From assembly GCA_964503715.1 (NCBI GenBank), contig CAZDAD010000003.1, positions 1-64,000 on the forward strand: a DNA stretch of 64,000 nt. The letters run 5' to 3'. A model generated the notes under the pieces. It made no database searches. It saw nothing but the letters and a program-made list of their open reading frames with translations, and had not been told where the DNA came from. The translations under genes were made by a program, and so were the position numbers. Positions 18,075-27,498 of this stretch are shown here, piece after piece. Positions within the stretch are counted from its first letter, which is position 1. Every line of letters begins with the position of its first letter. This stretch comes from JARIHD01 sp964503715. Lineage in GTDB: Bacteria; Patescibacteriota; Saccharimonadia; Saccharimonadales; UBA4665.

Positions 18075-18368
18075 TTAGGCAATCATCCTTTTTACCTTGA
18101 TATGACCATCTTGGCTATATGGTGCCAAACGCAGAAGGTCATCATGACTTACACCGTAATCGATAACCTCATCTTCACGCATAACATTCTTCAATCCGGT
18201 GACCTGAGTTGTTGGCTCAAGGCCCTCAACATCCACGGCGTCAAGTTGTTCAACATATTGAAGGATAGAGCTAAGCTCCTGCTTGAAGGTGTCAACCTCT
18301 TCATCAGACAGCTCAAGTTTTGCAAGCTGGGCCAATTTTAATACATCATCTCGATTTAGTGTTGCCAT
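18075..18368 (-). CDS. gatC: Asp/Glu-tRNA(Asn/Gln) amidotransferase subunit C
   Basis: Small 97-residue subunit that stabilises the GatA-GatB complex. It has the typical LAQLAKLELSDEEVDTFKQE N-terminal helices, ILQYVEQLDAVDVEGLEPTT in the middle and the LREDE-like VMREDEV motif. It is first in the run gatC-gatA-membrane protein-gatB-Nudix-galU. No strong terminator separates it from uvrB (45 nt upstream). Confidence 0.95.
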   Translation of the reverse strand: MATLNRDDVLKLAQLAKLELSDEEVDTFKQELSSILQYVEQLDAVDVEGLEPTTQVTGLKNVMREDEVIDYGVSHDDLLRLAPYSQDGHIKVKRMIA

Positions 18369-18413
18369 ATATCCTCGTTAATCTGCTGATTCCGTGACCA
18401 GCATATCCAAGTA

Positions 18414-20387
18414 TTATTTTCGGTTCATTTTTGCTTTTATATCAGTAATAATATCACGAAGTTCAGCTGCTTGCTCGAATTGTAGGTTGGCGGCGGCCAA
18501 TTCCATCTGTGCCGTTAGGTCTTTTACTAAAGGCTTGTACTCGTCAGCAGGTATTTTATTGAGGTTGAGTTTTGCCCTCTTGGCCTCTTCTGGTAAGTCG
18601 GGGCGCAGGCCTTTTTCGATATCCTTGCTAACACCCTTGGGAGTTATGCCGTGCAGCTTGTTGTACTCAGTTTGGATTTCACGGCGCCTGTTCGTCTCGT
18701 CGATTGTCCGACGCATACTATCTGTTATGTGATCGGCATACATAATGACCCGACCCTCAATGTGCCTAGCGGCACGACCAACTGTCTGAATCAGCGCTTG
18801 CTCGCTACGCAAAAAACCTTCTTTGTCAGCATCCAGAATAGCGACTAGACTTACCTCTGGCAGATCTAGGCCTTCACGCAACAGATTTATGCCAACCAGA
18901 ACATCATAAACACCCAGACGCAGATCGCGTAGGATATCACTACGGTCTAAAGTATCAACATCACTGTGGAGGTAGGCAACTTTGATGTTTGCTTCTTTTA
19001 GATAATCAGTCAAATCTTCGGCCATTCGCTTTGTGAGAGTAGTAACCAGTACGCGCTGATGTTTGTTGATTGTATCTTTGATGTTGTCGAGCAGATCATC
19101 TATTTGATGTTCTATAGGATGAACTTCAATCAGTGGATCAAGCAAGCCCGTTGGCCTAATTACCTGCTGAGCAGGCTCAGGGCTACGACTCAGCTCATAC
19201 TGCGCAGGAGTAGCGCTAACATATACAACTTGGTTAACATGCTTCTCAAACTCCGTAAAAGTAAGTGGACGATTATCTAATGCGCTAGGCAGTCTAAATC
19301 CGTACTCCACTAGAGATTCCTTGCGAGCACGGTCACCGTTGTACATGGCTCTTAACTGAGGAATAGTCATATGAGATTCATCAATTAGCAATAGGAAGTC
19401 ATCAGGATAATAGTCGAGCAAAGTCGCAGGCTGTTCGCCTGGGTTCCTGTTGGTGAGGTAGCGACTGTAGTTCTCGATACCCTTTACAAAACCTGTTTCG
19501 GTCAACATCTCGATATCAAAACGGGTCCTTTGCTCGAGACGCTGTGCCTCAAGTAACTTACCCTGAGACTTAAGCCAGTCCAACCTCTCAGCTAATTCTT
19601 TTTCGATGTGAGTTAAGGCAACTTTTAGCTTATCGTACGGCGTGACATAGTGCGAACCTGGGAAAACTGATATGCTTTCGGGCTTGCTGATAATTTCGCC
19701 CGTTAACGGATCAATTTTTGTGATTCGATCAACTACGTCTCCGAAAAACTCTATCCTATAGGCCACTTCTTCACCTGCGGGATATACATCAACTACATCA
19801 CCACGCACCCTAAAAGTACCACGGTGAAAATCAATGTCGTTACGTTCGTATTGAATATCGGTCAAGTGCCTCATAAGCTTATCGCGCTTGCGCTGTTCGC
19901 CGACCTGTACGGTCAGACGCATATTGCCATAATCTTCACGAGAACCAATACCGTATATACAGCTCACACTAGCCACTATAATGACATCGCGTCGCGTCAA
20001 CAAAGCATCGGTAGCTGCGTGCCTCAGACGGTCAATTTCTTCGTTTATCTGGCTGTCTTTTTCTATATATGTATCTGAACGAGCTATATAGGCTTCTGGC
20101 TGGTAGTAGTCGAAGTAGCTGACAAAGTAGTGAACTTCATTGTTGGGAAAAAAGTTTTTGAACTCTGAGTATAGCTGGGCTGCTAGTGTCTTGTTGTGAC
20201 TAAGAACCAAGGTTGGACGCTGAGCATGCTGAATCAGGTTGGCCATGGTGAAGGTCTTACCGGAACCAGTAACACCTAAAAGTGTTTGGTGTTGTAGCCC
20301 ACTGTCTAGCCCCTGGCTGAGAGCCTGAATCGCCACTGGTTGATCACCAGTTGGCTGGTATTTACTCTGTAAAGAAAAAGCCGTCAC
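18414..20387 (-). CDS. uvrB: Excinuclease ABC subunit B
   Basis: DNA-damage recognition helicase of nucleotide excision repair; it partners UvrA and UvrC. The 657 residues have Walker A GVTGSGKT at 38-45, the beta-hairpin region YYQPEAYIARSDTYIEKD near 95, DESH in LLLIDESHMTIPQL, SATPAQYE (motif III-like), the helicase motifs LREGLDLPE and QTVGRAARH, and a C-terminal UVR domain (about 620-655) that contacts UvrC. uvrA and uvrC are not in the window. Confidence 0.98.
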   Translation of the reverse strand: MTAFSLQSKYQPTGDQPVAIQALSQGLDSGLQHQTLLGVTGSGKTFTMANLIQHAQRPTLVLSHNKTLAAQLYSEFKNFFPNNEVHYFVSYFDYYQPEAYIARSDTYIEKDSQINEEIDRLRHAATDALLTRRDVIIVASVSCIYGIGSREDYGNMRLTVQVGEQRKRDKLMRHLTDIQYERNDIDFHRGTFRVRGDVVDVYPAGEEVAYRIEFFGDVVDRITKIDPLTGEIISKPESISVFPGSHYVTPYDKLKVALTHIEKELAERLDWLKSQGKLLEAQRLEQRTRFDIEMLTETGFVKGIENYSRYLTNRNPGEQPATLLDYYPDDFLLLIDESHMTIPQLRAMYNGDRARKESLVEYGFRLPSALDNRPLTFTEFEKHVNQVVYVSATPAQYELSRSPEPAQQVIRPTGLLDPLIEVHPIEHQIDDLLDNIKDTINKHQRVLVTTLTKRMAEDLTDYLKEANIKVAYLHSDVDTLDRSDILRDLRLGVYDVLVGINLLREGLDLPEVSLVAILDADKEGFLRSEQALIQTVGRAARHIEGRVIMYADHITDSMRRTIDETNRRREIQTEYNKLHGITPKGVSKDIEKGLRPDLPEEAKRAKLNLNKIPADEYKPLVKDLTAQMELAAANLQFEQAAELRDIITDIKAKMNRK

Positions 20388-20427
20388 AAGAGATATTGTA
20401 ACAGCTATAATGAGATCGAGTAATAAT

Positions 20428-21081
20428 CTAGCCTGCGCGCGGTGGCGGTGACTGCATCAAGTCACGCCTGAGGTACCAGTGCTCATCACGCTTTATCTGT
20501 TCATGAATATCTTTGTACTTGCGGTCGAGTAAGTCGACAATCCTCTGGACCAACCTATCTGGGTCATCATCAAATATTACCAGATCATCATCTGGGGCTT
20601 GGAGCGTCTTCATAAGCTCAGGTATCAAGTCGGCCGTGCCGCCACTACCAAGAAGAACACCACATGGCTTATGTGCCTCTAGCGCCGATGTAAACTCGTG
20701 TAGACTACCAAAACGGCCGCCAACCGTAATCACAGCATCACTTGATTGCACTAAGTAAAGGTCTCGACCCACGTAATTCATGCCTGTAAAGTTGATGAAA
20801 TCAAAAACATCGTGTGGCAGCCTGTACTTACGCAAGTGCTCCCTCAGCGACGATGCGGGCGAAAAGCCTATGCTCGTACCACCAGCCTCCTTGGCGCCGT
20901 GAGCAGCAAAGTAAGGTAGTCCGACAGTTGCACCAGTAGTCAAGATATGACCACTGTGGGCAATAGCTTTGCCCAAATCTACGGCAAAATCCTTAGCCCC
21001 GACGACAGTATCACCCGCCGCAGCACCGGATACACATATTGAATAACGTAATTGTTTTAGTTCTTTTAAATCAGAAGACAT
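20428..21081 (-). CDS. LOG/SLOG-family Rossmann protein
   Basis: 217 residues of the lysine-decarboxylase-like (LOG, TIGR00725-type) nucleotide-binding Rossmann fold. Visible are SICVSGAAAGD, LTTGATVGLPYFAAHGAKEAGG and the core motif GGRFGSLHEFTSALE, a variant of PGGxGTxxE. Family members hydrolyse cytokinin-type nucleotides or bind nucleotide-derived signals; the function here is unknown. TATAAT lies about 10 nt before the ATG. It is 32 nt downstream of the unrecognised 397-residue gene. Confidence 0.8.
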   Translation of the reverse strand: MSSDLKELKQLRYSICVSGAAAGDTVVGAKDFAVDLGKAIAHSGHILTTGATVGLPYFAAHGAKEAGGTSIGFSPASSLREHLRKYRLPHDVFDFINFTGMNYVGRDLYLVQSSDAVITVGGRFGSLHEFTSALEAHKPCGVLLGSGGTADLIPELMKTLQAPDDDLVIFDDDPDRLVQRIVDLLDRKYKDIHEQIKRDEHWYLRRDLMQSPPPRAG

Positions 21082-21112
21082 GTTGTTATAGATTATACTT
21101 TTTTAGAGCTTA

Positions 21113-22306
21113 TTATGCTAATGCTAAATCGGCAGAAACATCGCCAGCTAATTGTCTCTCGACATTTTCTTCGAGATTGTCCTTGTGAACGTAACGCGTC
21201 ATTAGCTCCGACCATAAATGTTCTCGGCCAAACTGTACCACTCTCTCTCGGAAAGACAATTCATTACACTTAGCTAGCGCAATGTCCAAAATATTGAACG
21301 AAACTGGCTGGTCGTCTTTGACTGCGCATATATATTGAGTACCTTGCCAAAAATTAAGCCTAGTATCGACAGCATCCTGTATGTGTGGCTGAAAACTAGA
21401 TGGGACTGCCCCGCCCGCCATTGTTCGACCATAATATCGCTGCACTACACGCCAGGATACACTCTGACCATTAGGCAGTGCAGCAATCAGTTGATCGCTA
21501 CCTATAGACTCTTGGACCACCTTGCCAAAATCGGGGTTAACCTGTTGCAATTTAAGATATGAAGCATAGGTGTGTATATCATTTATGTAATGAACACTTA
21601 GCAGGAAAGTCATAAGAGCAAGGCCGTTAATGCCATTGGCTAGAGGCAGAATAACCACTTGTCCCAGGTCCTTAAAGCACAATATATTATGCTTATTTTC
21701 GTCCGTATACTCATCACAGACCCCTGACCATTTTTTGGAAACTGGCAGGCTGACTGCTATTTCACGTTGCTCAAAGTCGTTCGCCTTGAGTTTGGCGTAC
21801 TGATCATAGAAGGTTTTTTGCCAAGCTTGCGATTCAAACATCTGAATAGCCGCATAAATATGCGCGACAGCCTCGTGACGCAGCATAGAGTCCAGGGATC
21901 GATAGCCAAGCTTCTTCATAGCTGCTTTGGGAGCGCGCTTCTTTATGAGACGTTTGGCGGTAGCAGTCTTAAGTGCATAGCATGAAACTTTTTCGTGTTT
22001 GGATAGATACTTCTGGACGATAGACAAAACTTCTTCACTAGTTGCGGAATCACTTATACCTAAGGCCTCATGAAAAACAGTCTCGTCCTTAGATAATCGA
22101 TCTTGCAATGCAGTGTACAGCTCATCCGCTGTCGTATCATCGGGGTCCATACCCAATTCAATAGTCTTGCTCCGTACAACCTGAGCAATCTCTGAACTAA
22201 GCTGAATATCAGCCGCAGGCAAACCGCTAGATCTTTCTAGCGAAGAAACCATCTGCCCAAAAAGTGGTTGTCGCGCCCCCAACGCGGTAGACAAGAAACG
22301 TGTCAT
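21113..22306 (-). CDS. Protein of unknown function, 397 residues
   Basis: I do not recognise this protein. It has no signal peptide and no long hydrophobic segment. The N-terminal ~150 residues are predicted helical with charged repeats (SSEIAQVVRSKTIELGMDP, TADELYTALQDRL, TSEEVLSIVQKYLSKHE). A basic stretch follows (LIKKRAPKAAMKKLGYRSLDSMLRHE), then a mixed alpha/beta C-terminal half (SKKWSGVCDEY, ILCFKDLGQVVILPL, YYGRTMAGG, FWQGTQYICAVKDDQPVSFNILDIAL). Its codon use resembles its neighbours. It sits between a sugar kinase and a LOG-family protein. The long open frame, fitted between neighbours, supports a real gene. Confidence 0.8.
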   Translation of the reverse strand: MTRFLSTALGARQPLFGQMVSSLERSSGLPAADIQLSSEIAQVVRSKTIELGMDPDDTTADELYTALQDRLSKDETVFHEALGISDSATSEEVLSIVQKYLSKHEKVSCYALKTATAKRLIKKRAPKAAMKKLGYRSLDSMLRHEAVAHIYAAIQMFESQAWQKTFYDQYAKLKANDFEQREIAVSLPVSKKWSGVCDEYTDENKHNILCFKDLGQVVILPLANGINGLALMTFLLSVHYINDIHTYASYLKLQQVNPDFGKVVQESIGSDQLIAALPNGQSVSWRVVQRYYGRTMAGGAVPSSFQPHIQDAVDTRLNFWQGTQYICAVKDDQPVSFNILDIALAKCNELSFRERVVQFGREHLWSELMTRYVHKDNLEENVERQLAGDVSADLALA

Positions 22307-22342
22307 TACATCTAGATTACCACAAGCGTGATTAACTGACTA

Positions 22343-23362
22343 TTATCGAAGGCTCGTCGGCTGGTAGTTTTTGGGCGCATGGTGTAGCCACTCAAGCAAG
22401 CGCTTCTCTGTTAGCAAACCCGCCTGAGCACCCACTGACTGCACAACACTCATTGAGTTTATTGGTGCCCAACGCACAGCGTCCTGTATACTAAGCCCCT
22501 TGGCTAATGCTGCGACCAATGTAGAAGCGAACGAGTCACCAGCGCCAGTGCGGTCGACAGGCGGAGCTGGATCAGGATAAAGTGGCATCGCAATACGAGT
22601 TTGACCGTCCGATGCATATGCACCATTGGGCCCGTCAGTTATAATTACCGTCTTTGGCCCCAAGGAGTGAAGTTTATCGAATAAGTCGTGGACATCTTCG
22701 TGCTTACCGCCGCCAACCAAAACTGCTTCTTCCCGGTTAAGAATAAGTACTTCTGTACGTTGATAAACTCTTCGTAGTCTGTGAGCTCCAACCTGCATTT
22801 GGAATGTTCCTGGCTGGAATGCTAGCTTTACGTCAGGATGTTTTTCTAACCAGTCACAGAACTGGTCGTGGTAATCAATGGCCTTTTCGCCAACAGAACT
22901 GAAGTAAATCCATCGTGGCACCTCACTAGGACGCAGGTGTGGCCAGTGATAGTCGTAGTCTTCGTGCTTAATTAGAATGGTACGTTCTTCACCGTACAAT
23001 AGTACAAAGTGGAGATTACTTTTATCGTCATGATTAATGCGAACAAAACGCGTGTCCACCTTGTTCTTGTGAAGCTCCTCGATGATACCCCGTCCCTCTT
23101 GGTCACCACCGACGTTGGTTACGAAACCTGTTTTTAGACCGAGGCGAGCAAAAGCAACTGCTGCATTAGCAGCGTTACCGACACCCTTAACGGTTTCGGC
23201 TTTCTCAAAAGGTAGCTTTGTGCCAAAAGGCATGCAAAGCCAAGATTCGCCAGAAGAGTCTTTTTGTACCTGCGCCTCATCGTCCAACAGTTTAATAAAT
23301 ATATCTGTTACGACGTCACCGACAGACAGTATATCAATTTGTCCTGAATTTTTGGTGCTCAT
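22343..23362 (-). CDS. PfkB/ribokinase-family sugar kinase
   Basis: ATP-dependent kinase of the ribokinase/PfkB fold, 339 residues. It has the N-terminal VGNAANAAVAFARLGLKTGFVTNVGGD substrate region and the C-terminal signature DRTGAGDSFASTLVAAL with the catalytic Asp in GAGD. The substrate is not readable: ribose, a nucleoside or fructose-6-phosphate are all possible. It lies 18 bases before a class I aldolase in the same direction, in a run of pentose-phosphate and glycolytic genes, so a phosphofructokinase-like role is an attractive inference. A Shine-Dalgarno (AAAGGA) precedes the ATG. Confidence 0.88.
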   Translation of the reverse strand: MSTKNSGQIDILSVGDVVTDIFIKLLDDEAQVQKDSSGESWLCMPFGTKLPFEKAETVKGVGNAANAAVAFARLGLKTGFVTNVGGDQEGRGIIEELHKNKVDTRFVRINHDDKSNLHFVLLYGEERTILIKHEDYDYHWPHLRPSEVPRWIYFSSVGEKAIDYHDQFCDWLEKHPDVKLAFQPGTFQMQVGAHRLRRVYQRTEVLILNREEAVLVGGGKHEDVHDLFDKLHSLGPKTVIITDGPNGAYASDGQTRIAMPLYPDPAPPVDRTGAGDSFASTLVAALAKGLSIQDAVRWAPINSMSVVQSVGAQAGLLTEKRLLEWLHHAPKNYQPTSLR

Positions 23363-23380
23363 TTTATATTTTTCCTTTCC

Positions 23381-24427
23381 CTATAAGTCCTGGCTGTGTG
23401 ATACAAAATTATCAGTATCCAAAGTTGACATGTCTAATTGACCGCGAGCTGCGGCTGCGGCTACTTCGAGTTGTTTAGCAAAAACAGCCTGAGCGCTATC
23501 GACTGCCTGTCTATTCTGTGCCCAAGCTTTTAGAACTGGATCCTGAAGCGCACGTGAGTATGAGAAAGTTAGCCCCCAAGGATGCGGGCCACGTCGTGAT
23601 ATTTCGTTCAGGTTAGCGAAAGCATCCGTTGGTGTCTGGCCACCACTCAGGAATACAACTCCGCCAAGTTCGGCAGGAACATGCTCATGCAGTACTCTAA
23701 CAGTTCTTTCGGCCACATCAATATGGTCGATGGCTACGCCACTGTCTTTGCCAGGCAACACCATACTTGTTTTGAGAATTGCCCCCGGCAAGTGAACTCG
23801 ATAGGATCTCATGGTGTCAAACAACAAGTCAAAAACTCTAGCCATGACTGCTTCACATTGATCAATAGTATGAGTGCCATCAAAAAGCACCTCTGGTTCA
23901 ACTAGAGGAACAATATTGTATTCCTGGCAAATGCGAGCGTAACGCGCAAGTGTGTAGACATTGGCCCAAATACATTCATCAGTTGGTATGCCATCTCCAA
24001 TGGTAATTACTGCTCGCCATTTAGCAAATTTAGCGCCAGCACCTGCATAGGTTGCCATCTTTTCAGATAGACCATCTAGCCCTTGAGTAACTTTCTCGTT
24101 GGGGAAACCTGGCAAGTCTACAAGGCCTTGGTCAACCTTTATGCCTGGCATAACACCCTTGGCGCTTAGGTACTCACGAAAAACTTGACCGCCATCAGTA
24201 CTTTGCCAAAAGGTTTCATCATAAAAAATAACGCCGCTGACAATTTGTTCAACTGCTGGAGTTGTGACAAGCAAGCCACGGTATTGACGTCTGTTTTCTT
24301 CGTTGCACTCAACATTTACAGCATCAAAACGCTTGGCGCAGCTATTACTACTTTCATCGGCAGCCAACAAACCCTTGCCCTGAGCAACCAAAGCCTTTGC
24401 TATCTCTTCTAGTTTTTGATGATCCAT
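23381..24427 (-). CDS. Class I fructose-bisphosphate aldolase
   Basis: Cleaves fructose-1,6-bisphosphate to dihydroxyacetone phosphate and glyceraldehyde-3-phosphate through a Schiff base, without metal. Sequence follows the animal/plant-type class I family: GKGLLAADESS, FAKWRAVI (substrate Lys) and AILKTSMVLPGKDSG with the Schiff-base Lys, then VVFLSGGQTPTDAF. Length is 348 residues from the ATG at 24427. A GTG three codons upstream overlaps the AAGGGGG Shine-Dalgarno, so I prefer the ATG. It sits between the sugar kinase and transketolase genes. Confidence 0.95.
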   Translation of the reverse strand: MDHQKLEEIAKALVAQGKGLLAADESSNSCAKRFDAVNVECNEENRRQYRGLLVTTPAVEQIVSGVIFYDETFWQSTDGGQVFREYLSAKGVMPGIKVDQGLVDLPGFPNEKVTQGLDGLSEKMATYAGAGAKFAKWRAVITIGDGIPTDECIWANVYTLARYARICQEYNIVPLVEPEVLFDGTHTIDQCEAVMARVFDLLFDTMRSYRVHLPGAILKTSMVLPGKDSGVAIDHIDVAERTVRVLHEHVPAELGGVVFLSGGQTPTDAFANLNEISRRGPHPWGLTFSYSRALQDPVLKAWAQNRQAVDSAQAVFAKQLEVAAAAARGQLDMSTLDTDNFVSHSQDL

Positions 24428-24446
24428 TTGTGCCACCCCCTTAAAT

Positions 24447-25433
24447 CTATTGATGAAGTTTGCTTATTAAATCGTGTGCGGCCATCGCAATATTTGCCGC
24501 CGTTAACCCAAAATGCTCATAAAGCTCTACAGGATCGCCCGACTCACCAAACCTATCCTGTATACCTATACGCTTCATAATGGTCGGAGCCTCCTCTGAC
24601 AACAGTTCGGCAACCGCTCCGCCTAGACCCCCGATAACTTGGGCTTCCTCTGCGGTGACTACAGCCCGAGTCTTACGAGCACTTGCGAGAATAGAGTCTT
24701 TGTCCAAGGGTTTGACCGTTGCCACATGAACAACCTCGGCTTGGACACCATCAGCAGCCAAAATCTCAGCAGCAACCATTGCATGGTATGTCATTGTACC
24801 TGTTGCCACTATAGTCACATCAGAACCTTCGCGGAAAAGCTGAGCTTTGCCAATCTCGAATGGTGTATCTTCGGTCGTTATGACAGGCGTCTTCTCACGT
24901 GCCAAACGCATGTATGCAGGCTTTTCGGTATCAGCGGCCAGCGCTAATGTCGCTTTTTTGGCCTCCACCGCATCACACGGAGCAATAACTATCATATTTG
25001 GCATAGCCCGCATAATTGCTATATCCTCAAGCGACTGGTGCGTGGCGCCGTCTGGACCAACGCTGATGCCCGCATGAGAACCAATAATCTTGACTGGCTG
25101 CTCGTTGAGCGCAATAGTAGTTCTAACTTGTTCCCAGTTACGGCCTGGGCTAAACGCCGCATAGGCTGCAATAAATGGAATTTTGCCCATAGCTGCCATA
25201 CCTGAGGCCAGGGTAGCTAGATTCTGTTCGCCTATGCCAACTTCTACAAAACGATCAGGGAACTCGTTGGCAAAATCAGACATCTTAGTGCTATCTGTCA
25301 AATCAGCACAAAGACCGACTACGTTGTCATATTTGCGACCCGCCTCTAGCAGCCCCGCACCAAAGCCAGCCCTAATAGGCTCCTGCTTGATATTCTGATC
25401 ACGAACGCTTGTAACTAGGTGCAAGTCACTCAT
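24447..25433 (-). CDS. Transketolase, C-terminal subunit
   Basis: Second half of a split transketolase: the pyrimidine-binding and C-terminal domains. Contains VGIGEQNLATLASGMA with the catalytic Glu that activates thiamine diphosphate, GSHAGISVGPDGATHQ, and the C-terminal domain with TGTMTYHAMVAAEIL. The 328 residues match the C-terminal subunits of two-gene transketolases. The start ATG overlaps the stop of the N-terminal subunit gene (TAATG), implying coupled translation and 1:1 subunits. Confidence 0.95.
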   Translation of the reverse strand: MSDLHLVTSVRDQNIKQEPIRAGFGAGLLEAGRKYDNVVGLCADLTDSTKMSDFANEFPDRFVEVGIGEQNLATLASGMAAMGKIPFIAAYAAFSPGRNWEQVRTTIALNEQPVKIIGSHAGISVGPDGATHQSLEDIAIMRAMPNMIVIAPCDAVEAKKATLALAADTEKPAYMRLAREKTPVITTEDTPFEIGKAQLFREGSDVTIVATGTMTYHAMVAAEILAADGVQAEVVHVATVKPLDKDSILASARKTRAVVTAEEAQVIGGLGGAVAELLSEEAPTIMKRIGIQDRFGESGDPVELYEHFGLTAANIAMAAHDLISKLHQ

Positions 25434-26290
25434 TATTCGGCCTCACTCCTAATCTTGCCTTGCAATGTCCTCAGTTGGCTAAGAGCTTCTTTGGCCTGTT
25501 CGGCATTTGGTGGAACTCCATGCCAATGGAAGTCATACTCCATGAAATCTACACCCTTGCCAGGAACGGTGTGGGCAATTATAACTACAGGCTTTTCGAC
25601 GATAGCCCTAGCCATTGAACAGGCATCGATAACTGACTCTATATTATTACCGTCAATCTCTATAACATGCCAACCGAACGATTCCCATTTGTCACGGAGA
25701 TTCTCGAGCGGCATAACCACCTCTGTAGGGCCATCTATCTGAATATTATTTCGGTCAACAATGGCAATCAAGTTACTTAGCTTGTATTTGCTAATCGTCA
25801 TGATAGCTTCCCAGTTGTTTCCTTCATTGAGCTCGCCGTCACCAACCACTACATATACCCAACGATGCTGTTCTTTGTCCATGCGCATTGCCAGAGCCAT
25901 GCCTGCCGCTTGGCTCAATCCTGAACCTAGGGGGCCACTAGTAGTTTCTACACCAGGTAATTTAGTCCTCTCAGGATGTCCCTGAAGTCTGGAGCCAAGT
26001 TTGCGCAGAGTTTTTAGCTCTTCTCGGTCAAAGTATCCTGCATGAGCCATTGCAGCATAGCGAACAGGTGCGCAATGTCCATTACTCATGACTAAAATAT
26101 CACGTTCACTCCACTCAGGGTTCTCGGGATTATGTTTCATGATATTAAAGTAGAGAGCCGTAAATATGTCGGCTAAGCCTAAGGGACCTGCCGAGTGGCC
26201 GCTACCTGCCTCAAGCAACATGGTAATGATATCCTGACGAATCTCGTCAGCCTTGAGCTCTAGCTCAGTAATATCGTGGATGTATGCCAT
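25433..26290 (-). CDS. Transketolase, N-terminal subunit
   Basis: First half of the split transketolase, 285 residues, binding the pyrophosphate of thiamine diphosphate. The ThDP motif is VVGDGELNEGNNWEA, with SGHSAGPLGLADIFTALYF, GPLGSGLSQAAGMALAMR and GHCAPVRYAAMA also visible. Together with the C-terminal subunit it interconverts sugar phosphates of the non-oxidative pentose phosphate pathway. A GAGAGGG Shine-Dalgarno precedes the ATG. Confidence 0.96.
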   Translation of the reverse strand: MAYIHDITELELKADEIRQDIITMLLEAGSGHSAGPLGLADIFTALYFNIMKHNPENPEWSERDILVMSNGHCAPVRYAAMAHAGYFDREELKTLRKLGSRLQGHPERTKLPGVETTSGPLGSGLSQAAGMALAMRMDKEQHRWVYVVVGDGELNEGNNWEAIMTISKYKLSNLIAIVDRNNIQIDGPTEVVMPLENLRDKWESFGWHVIEIDGNNIESVIDACSMARAIVEKPVVIIAHTVPGKGVDFMEYDFHWHGVPPNAEQAKEALSQLRTLQGKIRSEAE

Positions 26291-26367
26291 AACCCTCTCT
26301 TGGTAAATATCTATCTATTGCGTTTATGTTTTACTAATAATAGTTTAGAACAGATTGGTTCTTTTGG

Positions 26368-27000
26368 CTACATTAATGAACGGCTGAGCTGCAAAAATGC
26401 CGCCTCTGGCTGCTCGGCTTTTTGGATGAATCCACCTACATTCAAAACATCTACACCTGAATCAGCCAATTCGCGGGCATTCTGATCATTTATACCACCG
26501 TCCCAACCAATCTCAAGAGTCGACTTAAGCCGTCGTAGTTGTCTAACTTTTTCAAGATATTGCATATCAGCTCGACCACCAAAGTGACCCAAATCTCCAG
26601 AGAAAACAAGAACATAATCTATAACATCTAGTGCAGGCTCAATGGCCGATACGGGCGTCTGCGTCAATAGTGCTACACCCACCTCTATACCATGACGATG
26701 CATGAGTTCAGCAAAAGGCAAAAAATTGCCATCGGATTCGGCGTGTACTATCACCATCTGGGGGCTAAGAGCAATAAAATCTCGCCACAGCTCAAAGGGG
26801 CGCTTGTACATAACGTGTAGGTCAGCCCTCACGCCACCAGGCCACCATATTTGGTCAATACTGAGCGTTTTACTGGGAGCAAACTGACCATCAGCCAAGT
26901 CAATATGAACACGCGTGGCAAAACCAGATAACCGTTCCATCTGACTCTTATATTCGTCAGCATCGGCCGCCAAGACAGTTGGGCAAATAGTAGTACTCAC
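26368..27000 (-). CDS. Ribulose-phosphate 3-epimerase-like TIM-barrel protein
   Basis: Probable epimerase between ribulose-5-phosphate and xylulose-5-phosphate, 210 residues. The metal ligands of Rpe are kept: His and Asp in RVHIDLADGQF, His in DLHVMYKRP, Asp in IGWDGGI. Other positions diverge, for example PTVLAAD in place of the usual PSILSAD, and LVFSGDLGHFGG in place of the MSVNPGFGGQ loop. The phosphate-binding end (GVDVLNVGGFI) is recognisable. Because of the changed loop I call it Rpe-like. It lies 3 nt after rpiB. Confidence 0.82.
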   Translation of the reverse strand: MSTTICPTVLAADADEYKSQMERLSGFATRVHIDLADGQFAPSKTLSIDQIWWPGGVRADLHVMYKRPFELWRDFIALSPQMVIVHAESDGNFLPFAELMHRHGIEVGVALLTQTPVSAIEPALDVIDYVLVFSGDLGHFGGRADMQYLEKVRQLRRLKSTLEIGWDGGINDQNARELADSGVDVLNVGGFIQKAEQPEAAFLQLSRSLM

Positions 27001-27003
27001 TAT

Positions 27004-27450
27004 CTACTCCAGACTATCCATCTCACGAATACGACGAACGAACCTTGCAGCTCCCGCAAACGGAGTATGTAGCCAAGTCTCGGTAAGCTTAATCGCCTGA
27101 CCCTCATCGATGAATCTGGCAGGTAAAACTATAATATTGCTGTCATCATCATTTCGGGCTGCTTGAGCCTCGCCATAATTCCACACCAAACTAGCTCGTA
27201 TTCCTTTGAATCTATTGGCCGCCATACACATGCCCTGACCGCTACCGCAAATCAAAACACCCTTTACATCTTTGTCGGCATCAGCTCGCATGCGATGGAC
27301 AACTTCAGCAGCAAACTTAGGAAAATCATCCTCAGGGTTGTGGCGTTTGTCCCCCGCATCCTCGACTTCATAGCCAGAGGTCCTAAGAGCATTAATAAGC
27401 TTTGACTTTAGAGCAAAACCGTTATGGTCAGCGCCAATATAAATCTTCAT
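27004..27450 (-). CDS. rpiB: Ribose-5-phosphate isomerase B
   Basis: Interconverts ribose-5-phosphate and ribulose-5-phosphate (RpiB/LacAB family). The 148 residues show IGADHNGFALKSKL, VKGVLICGSGQGMCMAANR with the catalytic Cys, and RASLVWNYGEAQAARNDDDSN. Length fits. TATAAT ends 8 nt before the ATG, so this may be the promoter for rpiB and rpe, read as a leaderless mRNA. Confidence 0.95.
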   Translation of the reverse strand: MKIYIGADHNGFALKSKLINALRTSGYEVEDAGDKRHNPEDDFPKFAAEVVHRMRADADKDVKGVLICGSGQGMCMAANRFKGIRASLVWNYGEAQAARNDDDSNIIVLPARFIDEGQAIKLTETWLHTPFAGAARFVRRIREMDSLE

Positions 27451-27458
27451 ATGATTAC

Positions 27459-27464
27459 ATTATA
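27459..27464 (-). promoter_or_regulatory. -10 box of rpiB
   Basis: TATAAT on the minus strand ends 8 nt before the rpiB ATG; no convincing -35 was identified. Confidence 0.55.
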
Positions 27465-27498
27465 ACCATAAGTACAATCGCTTACTAGAAAGTAAGTT

